45,579 bases of DNA from Acidimicrobiales bacterium. Its GTDB lineage: Bacteria > Actinomycetota > Acidimicrobiia > Acidimicrobiales > CADCSY01. A program made the position numbers and the translations under genes. The stretch is from the NCBI GenBank assembly GCA_025463335.1, contig JAOBWJ010000185.1, positions 1 to 45,579 on the forward strand. The letters run 5' to 3'. Each line of letters opens with the position of its first letter. Position 1 is the stretch's first letter. Below, in pieces: positions 1 to 9,723 of this stretch. Below the pieces are notes generated by a model. It saw only the letters and a list, made by a program, of their open reading frames with translations. It was not told the DNA's origin and did no database searches.

Positions 1-420
1 GCCCGGCGCCAGGCGCCGGCCCGCCGGCGCGCCGGTGGCGCCCGGGAAGATCTCGGGCACGCCCAGGGCACCCACGATCTCGGCCGACGCCCCCTCGACC
101 GACTCGATCGAATCGAGCTGGGCGGCCCGGTCGAAGCGGACGATGAAGGCCTGGGCCGCGGTGCCCGGCTCGCCGACCAGGACCCGCACCCGCACGCCGT
201 CGGCCCCGGCGTCGAGCACGGTGTGGACGGCGACGAGGCGCACCTCCTCGACCTTGCGGGCCGGCGCGCTGCCCTCCAGCGTCGTGGTGCTGGCGGCCTT
301 CACCCGGATCTCGTAGCGGTACGTCGTGCCCACCTCGGGGCGGAACGACACCGCCACGGTGTCGGGCCGGCATCCGGCCAGAAGTCCGAGGAGAAGCGCG
401 CTGGCCGCCAGTCTTCGCAC
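1..420 (-). CDS. Putative lipoprotein, C-terminus beyond the window
   Basis: An open frame of 140 codons starts at GTG 420 and runs off the left edge. The N-terminus is a lipoprotein signal: two arginines, a hydrophobic stretch and a lipobox (LLAGC), so the mature protein should be lipid-anchored on the outer face of the membrane. The rest is beta-rich in appearance (for example GTTYRYEIRVKA), with no domain I can name. It is divergent from otsB, with only 22 bp between the two starts, so the promoters must overlap or lie inside the genes. Function unknown. The reading frame is convincing from codon bias and signal peptide; the C-terminus and true length cannot be judged. Confidence 0.72.
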   Translation of the reverse strand, partial: MRRLAASALLLGLLAGCRPDTVAVSFRPEVGTTYRYEIRVKAASTTTLEGSAPARKVEEVRLVAVHTVLDAGADGVRVRVLVGEPGTAAQAFIVRFDRAAQLDSIESVEGASAEIVGALGVPEIFPGATGAPAGRRLAPG

Positions 421-442
421 CGCTCGACAGTACGGTCTCGGT

Positions 443-1210
443 GTGTCCTCGGACCCGTTTGCGCCGTTCCTCGCCGCACCCGAGCGGGCGGGCGTGCTTT
501 CCGACTTCGACGGCACGTTGGCCCCGATCGTCGACGATCCGGCGGCCGCTGCCCCGCTCCCCGGCGTCGTCGACGTGCTCCATCGCCTGGCCGAGCGCTA
601 CGCCGTGGTCGGGGTGGTGTCGGGGCGGCCGCTGTCGTACCTCGTCAGCCAGCTCGGCGAGGGACTGTGGCTCTCGGGCCTCTACGGGCTCGAGACGCTC
701 GACCACGGCCGGAGCATCGAGGCTGCCGGTTCGGCCGAGTGGCGCCCGGTCGTCGACCAGGCGGTGGACCGAGCGCAGGCCGAGTTCGGCGAGGCCGTCG
801 AGCCGAAGGGCTTGTCGCTCACCGTGCACTTCCGGACCCGGCCCGAGCTCGGGCCGGCCATCCGGAGGTGGGCCGACGCCGAGGCCGTCCGCAGCGGTCT
901 GGTGGTCCGCCCGGCGAAAGCGTCGTTCGAGCTGCATCCGCCGGTGACGGCCGACAAGGGCACGGTGGTGCAGGCGGTGGCCGCCGGCCTGTCCGCGCTC
1001 TGCTTCCTCGGGGATGACGTCGGCGATCTGTCGGCGTTCGACGGGCTCGATCGCTTGGCCGAGGCCGGCGTGCACACGGTGAAGGTGGCGGTGTCGACCA
1101 CCGAGGCGCCGGCCGTGCTGCTGGAGCGGGCCGACGTGGTCGTGGACGGACCGGCCGGGGCCCTCGCCTTGCTGGAGCGCCTCGCCGGTCAGCCGGCGGC
1201 CGACACCTGA
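443..1210 (+). CDS. otsB: Trehalose-6-phosphate phosphatase
   Basis: HAD-superfamily phosphatase that removes phosphate from trehalose 6-phosphate, the second step of the OtsAB trehalose pathway, in the cytosol. The 255-aa protein carries the HAD nucleophile motif SDFDGTLAPI (D21 and D23), the SGRPLSYL segment (motif II region), a lysine in DKGTVV and the acidic motif FLGDDVGD near residue 190. Length suits the single-domain family. The frame is open upstream to 326, but GTG 443 is chosen because family homology begins just after it and upstream codons would overlap the divergent lipoprotein gene. It converges on otsA, the synthase for the same pathway; their 3' ends overlap by 22 bp. Confidence 0.93.
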   Translation: MSSDPFAPFLAAPERAGVLSDFDGTLAPIVDDPAAAAPLPGVVDVLHRLAERYAVVGVVSGRPLSYLVSQLGEGLWLSGLYGLETLDHGRSIEAAGSAEWRPVVDQAVDRAQAEFGEAVEPKGLSLTVHFRTRPELGPAIRRWADAEAVRSGLVVRPAKASFELHPPVTADKGTVVQAVAAGLSALCFLGDDVGDLSAFDGLDRLAEAGVHTVKVAVSTTEAPAVLLERADVVVDGPAGALALLERLAGQPAADT

Positions 1211-2559
1211 TCGTCGAACCAGTCGACCGGCGTGCGGGCCGACACCCGTTCCCGCACTGCGTCGGCGTGGGTGCGGCGCTCGTCCGCACTCATCGACAAC
1301 GCCCGGTGGAGGACGTCGGCGGTGCCGGCCACGTCGAACGGGTGGATGCCGAGGGCCACCTCCCCGAGCTCGGCCCACACGCCGGACTCGCGGCTCAGGG
1401 CCAGTACGCCGTCGCGCTGGTTGACGATCATGCCCTCCTTCGCCACCAGGTTCAGGCCGTCGCGCACCGGGTTCACCAGGAGCACGTCGAAGCGCTGGAG
1501 GGCGGCGACGGAGCGGGGGAAGTCGTCCTTCGGGTCGTAGAGGATCGGCGTCCACGTCGGCGTGGCCCACTCGGCGTTGATGCGCTCGATCACGCCTTCC
1601 ACCTCCTGGCGGTAGGCCTGGTACTCGGCCAGGCCCTCGCGTGAGGGGTAGACGAAGGCGCCGAAGACCACCCGCTCGCGCCACTCCGGGTAGGTGCGGA
1701 GGAGGTCCTCGAAGGCGAGGAAGCCGCGGACGATGTTCTTGGAGAGCTCGATGCGGTCGACCCGCACGATGAGGCGGCAGTCGCCCACCGCTTCGTCGAG
1801 CTCGGCACCGGCCGCCGCGCATTGGTCGCCGGCCGCGACCCCGCTGATGTCGCCGGCGTCGGCCGCCGCCGGGGTGACGAACGTCGCCGGTGTCCGGCCG
1901 AGCACCTCGGCGCAGCACGCCTCGAACGCGGCCGCCCAACGGGCGTTGTGGAACCCGCAGGCGCGGAAGGCGGCAAGGCCCCGGAGGAGCTCTTCGCCGG
2001 CGTCGTCGGGCAGCACCCGGAAGGCGTCGGCCGAGGCGAAGGGCGTGTGGTGGAAATGCACGGCGGCCAGGTCGGGCCGGGCCTCGGCCAGCGGCTCGCC
2101 CATCAGGGCCAGGTGATAGTCCTGCACGAGGACGACGGCTCCCTCGGGCGCACGCTCGGCCACGTGGGCCGCGAACGCCTGGTTCACCCGCCTGTAGGCG
2201 GCCCACGCGTCCCGCCAGACCCGGTCGAACCGCGGCCGCCGGGGCGTGTCCCACAGGCCGTGGTGCAGGAACCAGAGGGTCCCGTTCGAGATCACGTCGT
2301 AGTAGGCACGGTGGTCGTCGTCGTCGAGGGCGAGTAAATCGACGTTGAAGCCCTCGGCCTCGACCGCCCCCTTGGCCGCCGCCATGCGGTCCGCCTCCGA
2401 GAGCGCGCCGGCGACCCACAGGGTGCCGGTGCCTTCGACGGCGGCGCCCAATGCCGTCACCAGCCCGCCACCCGCCCGCTTGGTCCGCAGCGCGCCGTCA
2501 GCGACGGTGAACGAGAGCGGACCGCGGTTGGAAACGACGACGACAGGGCGGTCGGGCAC
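1189..2559 (-). CDS. otsA: Alpha,alpha-trehalose-phosphate synthase (GT20)
   Basis: Retaining glycosyltransferase that joins a nucleotide-activated glucose to glucose 6-phosphate to give trehalose 6-phosphate, the substrate of the neighbouring OtsB. The 456-aa protein has typical family length and opens with VVVVSNRGPLSF. Other visible GT20 motifs are VLVQDYHLALMG, HFHHTPFAS, the basic sugar-binding region around ELSKNIVRG, and the donor-site stretch LLVNPVRDGLNLVAKE. Family knowledge: such proteins make a stress and osmotic protectant and are cytosolic. Transcribed toward otsB, with tail-to-tail overlap of 22 bp, so the two are not one operon. The ATG start at 2559 fits the family N-terminus well. 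Confidence 0.93.
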   Translation of the reverse strand: MPDRPVVVVSNRGPLSFTVADGALRTKRAGGGLVTALGAAVEGTGTLWVAGALSEADRMAAAKGAVEAEGFNVDLLALDDDDHRAYYDVISNGTLWFLHHGLWDTPRRPRFDRVWRDAWAAYRRVNQAFAAHVAERAPEGAVVLVQDYHLALMGEPLAEARPDLAAVHFHHTPFASADAFRVLPDDAGEELLRGLAAFRACGFHNARWAAAFEACCAEVLGRTPATFVTPAAADAGDISGVAAGDQCAAAGAELDEAVGDCRLIVRVDRIELSKNIVRGFLAFEDLLRTYPEWRERVVFGAFVYPSREGLAEYQAYRQEVEGVIERINAEWATPTWTPILYDPKDDFPRSVAALQRFDVLLVNPVRDGLNLVAKEGMIVNQRDGVLALSRESGVWAELGEVALGIHPFDVAGTADVLHRALSMSADERRTHADAVRERVSARTPVDWFDDQVSAAG

Positions 2560-2647
2560 GTGGGCGACGGTACCCGGGCGTCAGGAGCGCCTGCGACTAG
2601 CCCGAGTCGAGCGGAGCCTGCGGAGCGAGACCATCGAACGGGGCACC

Positions 2648-3646
2648 ATGGTGGTCGTGAGAGTCGTCGCCGTTCCCGACAAACTGCGCGGCTCGGCGAC
2701 CGCGGCCGCGGCGGCGGCCGCCATCGGCCGAGCGGCGCGTGCCGCCGGGTGGGACTGCGAGGAGATCCCCGTCGCCGACGGGGGCGAGGGGACGCTCGAC
2801 GTCCTCGGCGGCGCCAACCGCACGACGATCGTGTCGGGCCCGCTCGGCGACGACGTCGAGGCTGCGTGGCGCTACGGTCGGACCGCCGTCATCGAGATGG
2901 CCCGTGCGTCCGGCCTCGCCCTGCTCGAAGATCCGGAGGTCAACGACCCGGTGGCGGCGTCCACTGCCGGGACCGGCGAGCTGATCGCAGCGGCGGTCGA
3001 CGCCGGGTGCAAGCGCATCATCGTGGGCGTCGGCGGCTCGGCCACGACCGACGGCGGCCTGGGCGCCCTCCGCGCCCTCGAACCGCTGTCCCGCCTCCGC
3101 GGCATCGAGCTGGTCGTGGCCTGCGACGTGCGCACCACGTTCGTCGACGCCGCCCGCGTGTTCGCGCCGCAGAAGGGGGCCACCCCGGCGCAGGTCGAGC
3201 TGCTCCACCGGCGGCTGGAGCGGTTGGCTCAGGTGTACGAGGAGTCCTACGGCGTCGACGTCCGGGACGTGCCAGGCTCGGGCGCGGCGGGTGGACTGGC
3301 CGGCGGGCTCCTGTGCGCCGGCGCTCGCCTGGTCCCGGGCTTCGATGCGATCGCCGACGAGCTCGACCTGGACGAGCAGCTCGAGGGCGCCGATCTGGTG
3401 GTGACCGCGGAAGGCTTCCTCGACGCCCAATCGTTCGAGGGCAAGGTGGTGGGTGGGGTGACCGAGCTGGCTGTGGCCAACGGCATCCCGGCGTTCGCCG
3501 TGGTGGGCCAGGTCCTCGACGGCGTGGCGGTGCCGCACGGGCTCGAGGTCGTGTCACTGGTCGCCGAGTTCGGGGAGGCCCGCGCCTTCGCGGAGACGGT
3601 GGCGTGCATCGAGGAGGTCATCGGTGCCCGACTCGGTCGGCCCTAA
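2648..3646 (+). CDS. Glycerate kinase (GarK/GlxK type)
   Basis: Kinase that phosphorylates D-glycerate with ATP, probably at the 2-hydroxyl as in the GarK/GlxK family, feeding glycolysis. The 332-aa protein shows family landmarks: VAVPDKLRGS at the N-terminus, IPVADGGEGT near residue 40, GVGGSATTDGGLGAL near 128, and GSGAAGGLAGGLL near 215. The start is placed at ATG 2648 because the family alignment begins at once after it; the frame is open further upstream but that sequence is not protein-like. It overlaps the downstream membrane protein gene, so the two are probably co-transcribed. The EC position (2- versus 3-kinase) is inferred from family only. Confidence 0.88.
   Translation: MVVVRVVAVPDKLRGSATAAAAAAAIGRAARAAGWDCEEIPVADGGEGTLDVLGGANRTTIVSGPLGDDVEAAWRYGRTAVIEMARASGLALLEDPEVNDPVAASTAGTGELIAAAVDAGCKRIIVGVGGSATTDGGLGALRALEPLSRLRGIELVVACDVRTTFVDAARVFAPQKGATPAQVELLHRRLERLAQVYEESYGVDVRDVPGSGAAGGLAGGLLCAGARLVPGFDAIADELDLDEQLEGADLVVTAEGFLDAQSFEGKVVGGVTELAVANGIPAFAVVGQVLDGVAVPHGLEVVSLVAEFGEARAFAETVACIEEVIGARLGRP
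3611..3617 (+). promoter_or_regulatory. Ribosome binding site of the AI-2E transporter gene
   Basis: GAGGAGG lies inside the end of the glycerate kinase gene, six bases before GTG 3624. A strong Shine-Dalgarno here favours GTG 3624 over the later GTG 3657, which lacks a comparable site, and so supports a 23-bp overlap and translational coupling with glycerate kinase. Confidence 0.6.
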
Positions 3647-4790
3647 CGTCCCCGGGGTGAGCGAGCGGATAGGACGCGCCGGGCAGGTCTCCTGGGCTCT
3701 CTTGGGCTTGACGGCCCTGATCGCCGTGCTCGGTGTGGTGGGTTGGCAGATCCGCGTGATCTGGCCACCGCTGATCCTCGCCGGCGCCATCGTGTTCGTG
3801 CTCCACCCGATCGTGACCCGCCTGCAGCACCGGGGCGTCCCTCGGGTGCTGGGCACGGCGATGACCTACCTCGGCATCGCCCTCCTCTTGGTGCTTCTCG
3901 GGTTGCTGATCACCCCGCTCGTGAGCCATCAGAGCGACCAACTCTCCGAGGAGTGGCCCCAGATCCGTCGGGACGTGGAGCGCTCGATCGACGACTGGGC
4001 CGAGCGGTCGAAGAACTGGGCCATCCAGATCCCGACGGTCAAGGAGATCGAGCGCGAGCTCGACGCCCGGGGCGAGAAGTCGATCGGTGAGCGCATCACT
4101 CAGGTGCGGGAAGTCGGGAGTCGGGTCTTCCATGTGGCCCTGATCTTCTTCCTGGCCCCCGTGCTGGCGTTCTACCTGCTGGTCGACCTGCCCCGGTTGC
4201 GGGTGGCGACCGAATCGCTGTTGCCGCCAGCGTCGAAGGACGAGGTCATTCACGTCGGTCGGCGGCTCAGTCGCGCCATCGGTGGCTTCTTCCGCGGTCA
4301 GCTGCTCGTGGCCCTGATCGTCGGCATCATCGTGTCGACCGGGCTGGCCATCCTGGGGCTGCCGTTCTGGCTGCTGGTGGGCATGGTCGCCGGGGTGTTC
4401 AACATCATCCCGTTGATCGGCCCGTGGGTCGGTGCCGTGCCCGGGGTGATCATCGCCCTGACGACGAGGGACGTGGCCGCTGCCCTCTGGGTGGCGGGGA
4501 TCATGGCGGGGGCCCAGCAGATCGACAACCACTTCATCAGCCCGCTGGTGATGCAGCGGGCAGTCAAGCTCCACCCGGCGGCGGTGCTCCTGGCGCTCCT
4601 GGCCGGAGGCACGCTCGGCGGCTTCTTCGGCCTCTTGCTTGCCGTGCCGACCGCCGCCGTGGTGAAGATCCTGGCCGGTCACCTGTGGCGCACCTACGTG
4701 CTCGGCGAGCCCTACGACCAGGCCGTCGCCGAGGAGGAGTCGGACGAAGGGCCGGAGCCGGGGCTGGTGCGCGACGTCACCCAGCCCTAG
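3624..4790 (+). CDS. AI-2E family transporter / permease (PerM-YdiK type)
   Basis: Integral membrane protein of 388 aa from the AI-2 exporter (PF01594-type) superfamily; characterised members include AI-2 exporters and Na+/H+ antiporters, so the substrate is open. Visible are two N-terminal membrane segments (about residues 20-70), a third near 80-103, a soluble charged stretch (about 105-170), and a hydrophobic C-terminal half with several helices. It includes the family-typical FNIIPLIGPWVGAVPG, the QQIDNHFISPLVM signature and the glycine-rich LLALLAGGTLGGFFG. The tail is acidic and cytosolic. GTG 3624 is preferred because a strong ribosome binding site precedes it. It overlaps the glycerate kinase gene by 23 bp. 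Confidence 0.87.
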   Translation: MPDSVGPNVPGVSERIGRAGQVSWALLGLTALIAVLGVVGWQIRVIWPPLILAGAIVFVLHPIVTRLQHRGVPRVLGTAMTYLGIALLLVLLGLLITPLVSHQSDQLSEEWPQIRRDVERSIDDWAERSKNWAIQIPTVKEIERELDARGEKSIGERITQVREVGSRVFHVALIFFLAPVLAFYLLVDLPRLRVATESLLPPASKDEVIHVGRRLSRAIGGFFRGQLLVALIVGIIVSTGLAILGLPFWLLVGMVAGVFNIIPLIGPWVGAVPGVIIALTTRDVAAALWVAGIMAGAQQIDNHFISPLVMQRAVKLHPAAVLLALLAGGTLGGFFGLLLAVPTAAVVKILAGHLWRTYVLGEPYDQAVAEEESDEGPEPGLVRDVTQP

Positions 4791-4791
4791 A

Positions 4792-4811
4792 GTTCAACTG
4801 ACAGGTTGAAC
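4792..4811. promoter_or_regulatory. Dyad operator upstream of arsR-like gene
   Basis: GTTCAAC (4792-4798) and GTTGAAC (4805-4811) form perfect 7-bp inverted arms around a 6-bp spacer, 19 bp before the ArsR-family start. Position and symmetry fit an autoregulatory ArsR operator. The same pattern, TWCAAC-N6-GTTGWA, is found at the other ArsR gene of this window (28367-28384). A weak terminator for the upstream gene is an alternative, but there is no T-run after it. Confidence 0.55.
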
Positions 4812-4830
4812 AACTGAAGGGGTGAGCATC

Positions 4831-5184
4831 GTGGCTACCGATCAGCTCAGCAGGACGTTCGCCGCGCTGGCCGACCCCACGCGGCGCGAGATCCTCCAAC
4901 GGCTCGCCGGGGGTGAGGCGACGGTCAACGAGCTGGCCGAGCCCTTCACGGTGAGCCTCCAGGCCATCTCGAAGCACCTGAAGGTGCTGGAAGCGGCCGG
5001 GTTGATCACCCGTGGGCGCTCGGCCCAGCAGCGGCCGGCCATGCTCCGCGGCCGACCGCTCGAGGACGTCGCCCAATGGCTCGAGCGCTACCGGGAGTTC
5101 TGGGAGGGCAGCTTCGACGGCCTCGACGAACACCTGCGGGCCATCCAGCAGGCGGGCACCGAGGGCGCAGACCCCGACGCCTGA
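4831..5184 (+). CDS. ArsR/SmtB-family winged-helix transcriptional regulator
   Basis: Small DNA-binding repressor of the ArsR superfamily, 117 aa. The protein follows the family pattern: RTFAALADPTRREIL at the N-terminus, then a recognition-helix region SLQAISKHLKVLEAAGLI and a beta-wing around RGRSAQQRP. No paired cysteine metal site (CxC) is visible, so it belongs to the non-metal-sensing group that usually regulates a nearby gene or itself. GTG 4831 is chosen over GTG 4822 because the AAGGGG ribosome binding site lies nine bases upstream of it but touches the other codon. A dyad operator sits just upstream. The next gene, groEL, has its own CIRCE control, so the regulator may act on itself or on distant genes. 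Confidence 0.88.
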   Translation: MATDQLSRTFAALADPTRREILQRLAGGEATVNELAEPFTVSLQAISKHLKVLEAAGLITRGRSAQQRPAMLRGRPLEDVAQWLERYREFWEGSFDGLDEHLRAIQQAGTEGADPDA

Positions 5185-5232
5185 GAGCCCGGGCTGGGCA
5201 GGTTGCGGATCGCCGTGGACGGTGGTTTGCTG

Positions 5233-5259
5233 TTAGCACTCGAACATCGAGAGTGCTAA
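5233..5259. promoter_or_regulatory. CIRCE element (HrcA operator) of groEL
   Basis: TTAGCACTC (5233-5241), nine spacer bases, GAGTGCTAA (5251-5259): a perfect match to the CIRCE consensus, 15 bp before the groEL start. Known role: binding site of the heat-shock repressor HrcA. Its presence implies that this groEL is induced by heat and protein-folding stress. hrcA is not in the window. Confidence 0.95.
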
Positions 5260-6903
<1,644 letters not shown>

Positions 6904-6926
6904 GGGTCGACCCGTTTGGCACTTCC

Positions 6927-6957
6927 AAAGGACCCGGGCATCGAGCCCGGGTCCTTT
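6927..6957. terminator. Bidirectional hairpin terminator after groEL
   Basis: A perfect 13-bp stem, AAAGGACCCGGGC (6927-6939) with GCCCGGGTCCTTT (6945-6957), closes a 5-base loop. The arms end in A-run/T-run, so the hairpin works as an intrinsic terminator in both directions. It lies between the convergent groEL and SpoIID-domain genes, 23 bp past the groEL stop. Confidence 0.9.
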
Positions 6958-6973
6958 CGCGTCTGGCGACCGG

Positions 6974-8482
6974 TTACGGCTCTCGGTCTTTGCGGAGGGT
7001 CGCGAAGCCGTAGGCGCCGGCCGCCAGGACGAGCGTGAGCAGGGAGGGGAGGGCCCACCCTGGTGCGCCTTCGTCGTCGTGGCGGACGGGTCGATCCTCG
7101 ACGGTCGCCTGCTCGGTCTTGGGGCCGGTCGCTGAGGTGGCCCGGGTGACTTGGTCGGGCAGGTCCTGGATCTGGATCGTTGGTGGTGGGGGTGGCGGGG
7201 CGGCGCCGAGTTCGGTGCGCACCTTCCACTTGGTGGAGCGGAGGCCGAGGGCTCGCGCCAGGTCGGTGGCGGCCACGGTCTTGGGGCCGGTGGTGCCCTC
7301 GAGCGCCACGGATATGGGGCGGCCCGATGGGCCGGTCTGGGCCACCCGGACGGTGGTGAGGTTGCCGCCGTAGTGCACGCGTTCGGCGAGGTCGGCGAGG
7401 GCGATGCGGACCTGCCACGGGTCGGGCGACTTGGTCTCGTAGGCCGAGGCTCGGAGGTAGGGATAGGTGCTGTCGGGGGTGCCGAACCCTTCGCTCGGGC
7501 TCGCCGACACGCCGCCGCCGTTGGCCGAGTAGACCGCCGCCGCGAACCCGCCGCCGAAGGTCAGCACCTTGCCGGCCGTAGCGGCCACGGCCCGGTCCAT
7601 GGCGGCGTACTCCGCCTGCTGACCCAGGTAGACCTGGCACCTCTGGGTGTCGCACAGCTCGCCACTGGCCTTCATGGCCCGGAGGGCGTAGGTGCGGGCA
7701 GCCACGGCTTGCGCCTGGAGCGACGCGTCAGGCCACGACGGGTTGCGGACCTCGCCCATGCCGCGCAGGTACTGCTCGACGTCGACCTGGTTCACCAGGC
7801 GCAGCGCCCCGCCGCCGGCCGCCGCCTCGACCGCACCTCGGTAACGGGCACCGCGGTCGGGCACGCCGACGGTGCCGCCGCCGGCCGGCACGGCCCACAC
7901 GGTGCTGGCCGTGGTCCGCTCGGGGGTTGTGGTGGTGGTTGTCGGGGCCATGGTCGACGGGGTGGAGGGCGGCGGAGCGGGCCGGCGCGGCGACGGGGGC
8001 CGCAGCAGCGTGGTCGTCGTCGGGGTCCCGGGCAGCGGCAGGAGTTGGGCCCGTGCGGCCGACTGGGCCCGCACGGCCCCCACCGACACCACGTGGTAGC
8101 TGCTGTCGTGGCGGATGCGGATGGCACCGCCGGGTGCCACCGCGATGGGGAAGCCGGTCGCCTGGGGACCGGTGCGAGGACTGCGCACCTCGCCGCCGTT
8201 CGGGAACGTCACGGTCGTGTCGGCGTCCTCGTCGGTGAGCACGACGACCCGCACGTCACCGCCCGCCCGGCCGATCGACACCCCCGGGTAGAAGTGGCCG
8301 ATGATGTCGCCGAGCGAGGCGCCGGACCGGCCCATCCAGTAGGCGCCGTCCTGGGCCATGCCCACACCGTGGCCGAAGCCCTGGCCGTCGACCACGAGCA
8401 CCGCGACGGCGGCGGACGAGGGCGCTGCCCCGACCAGCAACACGGCTGCGACCGCGAGCGGCAGCAGCGCTTTCGAGCGCAT
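6974..8482 (-). CDS. SpoIID/LytB-domain cell-envelope protein with C-terminal membrane anchor
   Basis: Exported 502-aa protein. It has a Sec signal peptide (about residues 1-24, ending SSAAVA), an N-terminal region with GQGFGHGVGMAQDGAYWM and GDIIGHFYPGV, a low-complexity proline/threonine linker (about 165-205), and then a SpoIID core. The core includes YLRGMGEV, the AQAVAARTYAL signature and VYSANGGG. A hydrophobic helix near the C-terminus, followed by RKDREP, should anchor it in the membrane. Family knowledge: SpoIID acts as a lytic transglycosylase on denuded glycan in sporulation, and relatives enhance amidases; non-sporulating actinobacteria also carry such proteins with unknown wall roles. 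The ATG 8482 start is set by the signal peptide; the frame is open far upstream but that is an antisense shadow of hemQ. It converges on groEL across a terminator. Confidence 0.85.
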   Translation of the reverse strand: MRSKALLPLAVAAVLLVGAAPSSAAVAVLVVDGQGFGHGVGMAQDGAYWMGRSGASLGDIIGHFYPGVSIGRAGGDVRVVVLTDEDADTTVTFPNGGEVRSPRTGPQATGFPIAVAPGGAIRIRHDSSYHVVSVGAVRAQSAARAQLLPLPGTPTTTTLLRPPSPRRPAPPPSTPSTMAPTTTTTTPERTTASTVWAVPAGGGTVGVPDRGARYRGAVEAAAGGGALRLVNQVDVEQYLRGMGEVRNPSWPDASLQAQAVAARTYALRAMKASGELCDTQRCQVYLGQQAEYAAMDRAVAATAGKVLTFGGGFAAAVYSANGGGVSASPSEGFGTPDSTYPYLRASAYETKSPDPWQVRIALADLAERVHYGGNLTTVRVAQTGPSGRPISVALEGTTGPKTVAATDLARALGLRSTKWKVRTELGAAPPPPPPTIQIQDLPDQVTRATSATGPKTEQATVEDRPVRHDDEGAPGWALPSLLTLVLAAGAYGFATLRKDREP

Positions 8483-8539
8483 CAACGTCAATGACCCCCA
8501 ACCGTGAGGTTCGAACGGGGCGACCTCTACCCTGAAGTG

Positions 8540-9226
8540 ATGTCTGACGTGCTCGCGCCCTCCGAGGGCTGGGGTGTCCTCCACCTGTTCTGCAAGGTCC
8601 GGCCGGGGGTGGACCCCGAAGCGGTGACCAGCGCGGTGAAGGCAGCAACCGGCGGCGACCACCAGGTCGTGCCGGTGGCCGTGCTCGGTCACAAGGCCGA
8701 CCTCGGCTTCCTGGCCGTCGGTCCCGACCTGTGGCGGCTCCGGGCCCTGCAGACCGACCTGCAGTTGGCCGGCCTCGAGGTGGTCGCCTCCTACGTGTCG
8801 CTCACCGAGCTGTCGGAGTACTCCGCCAACGTCCCCGACGCCCAGAAGCAGGCCCGGCTCTACCCGGTGCTGCCGCCCGAGGGGAAGACGGCGTTCTGCT
8901 TCTATCCCATGTCGAAGCGGCGCAACGTCGACCAGAACTGGTTCGCCCTGCCGTTCGAGGAGCGGCTCGAGCTCATGTACGAGCACGGCAAGTCGGGCCG
9001 TACGTTCGCCGGCCGCATCGTTCAGCTCGTCACGGGCTCCACCGGCCTCGACGACTTCGAGTGGGGCGTCACCCTCTTCGGCGTCCACCCCGACGACCTC
9101 AAGGCCTGCGTCTACACCATGCGGTACGACCAGGCCTCGACCCACTACGCCGAGTTCGGGCCCTTCTACACCGGGCTGCTGGCCGACCTCCCCGACGTGC
9201 TCCGCCGGGTCGGCATCGGCTCCTAA
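8540..9226 (+). CDS. chdC: Coproheme decarboxylase (HemQ/ChdC, chlorite dismutase family)
   Basis: Last enzyme of the coproporphyrin-dependent heme pathway of Gram-positive bacteria: it oxidatively decarboxylates coproheme to heme b using peroxide. The 228-aa protein has family length and signatures: FYPMSKRR (Y122, the equivalent of the catalytic tyrosine, and K126), NWFALPFEER, the proximal heme-ligand histidine in YEHGKSGR (H149), and TGSTGLDDFEWGVTLF. The ATG at 8540 starts the family-like N-terminus. It is divergent from the SpoIID-domain gene by 57 bp. Its stop overlaps the stop of the convergent lipoprotein gene. No other heme gene is in the window. The assignment over true chlorite dismutase rests on the YPMSK motif and on absence of the chlorite-dismutase distal arginine context. 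Confidence 0.93.
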   Translation: MSDVLAPSEGWGVLHLFCKVRPGVDPEAVTSAVKAATGGDHQVVPVAVLGHKADLGFLAVGPDLWRLRALQTDLQLAGLEVVASYVSLTELSEYSANVPDAQKQARLYPVLPPEGKTAFCFYPMSKRRNVDQNWFALPFEERLELMYEHGKSGRTFAGRIVQLVTGSTGLDDFEWGVTLFGVHPDDLKACVYTMRYDQASTHYAEFGPFYTGLLADLPDVLRRVGIGS

Positions 9227-9714
9227 CCCAGCGCCTGAGCCAGCTTCCGGCGATCGTCGGAGTTGGCCTTCCGGGCCGCGTCGGCGGCGTGCAGGACGGC
9301 GGCGTAGGTGATCCGGGCTGGTGCCGCGTCGGTGACGGCCGGGTCGATCTGGCGCAACCGGTCGAGGAACGTCGGATCGGGACCAGCCGCCGCCGTCTCC
9401 GGGCTCGCGCCGCCGGGATGGAGCCCGTCGACGGTGACCACGACGTCGGCCCGTTGGCGGTCGACGACGACGACCGGGTGGCCGAGCACGCCACCGGCCC
9501 GGTTCAGCTCGGCCACGGCCAGGTCGACACCGGCGAGGGCGGCCCGGTCGCCGGCGGGCATGTCGGCGGCGATCCCGAGGCGGCCGTCGGTGGCCCGGAG
9601 GGGCGGCACCGTGGTCGGCGTGGTCCGCGCCTCGCCGGTGCTGCACCCGGCGAGCACGACCAGCAACAGGAGCGCGAGCGTGGTCCGCAGGAGGCCCAGC
9701 GTAGGGCGGTGCAC
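9223..9714 (-). CDS. Short lipoprotein resembling the start of a branched-chain-amino-acid-type binding protein
   Basis: 163-aa protein with a clear lipobox (VVLAGCSTG) after a hydrophobic run, so it is predicted to be lipid-anchored outside the membrane. After a Thr/Pro linker it reads GVDLAVAELNRAGGVLGHPV, which resembles the first helix and strand of LivJ-like (type I fold) periplasmic binding proteins (AVxEINAAGGVxGR). However, such proteins are about 380 aa, so only a fragment of that fold could be present. The remainder (TFLDRLRQIDPAVTDAAP) is not recognisable. GTG 9714 is the start, 9 bp from the divergent larE. No transporter genes are nearby. It may be a decayed or miniaturised binding protein; function unknown. 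Confidence 0.72.
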   Translation of the reverse strand: MHRPTLGLLRTTLALLLLVVLAGCSTGEARTTPTTVPPLRATDGRLGIAADMPAGDRAALAGVDLAVAELNRAGGVLGHPVVVVDRQRADVVVTVDGLHPGGASPETAAAGPDPTFLDRLRQIDPAVTDAAPARITYAAVLHAADAARKANSDDRRKLAQALG

Positions 9715-9723
9715 ACTGGTGGG

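Noticed and set aside
8483-9646. Upstream extension of the SpoIID-domain protein
   Set aside because: The frame stays open through hemQ, but the signal peptide at 8482 marks the true start.
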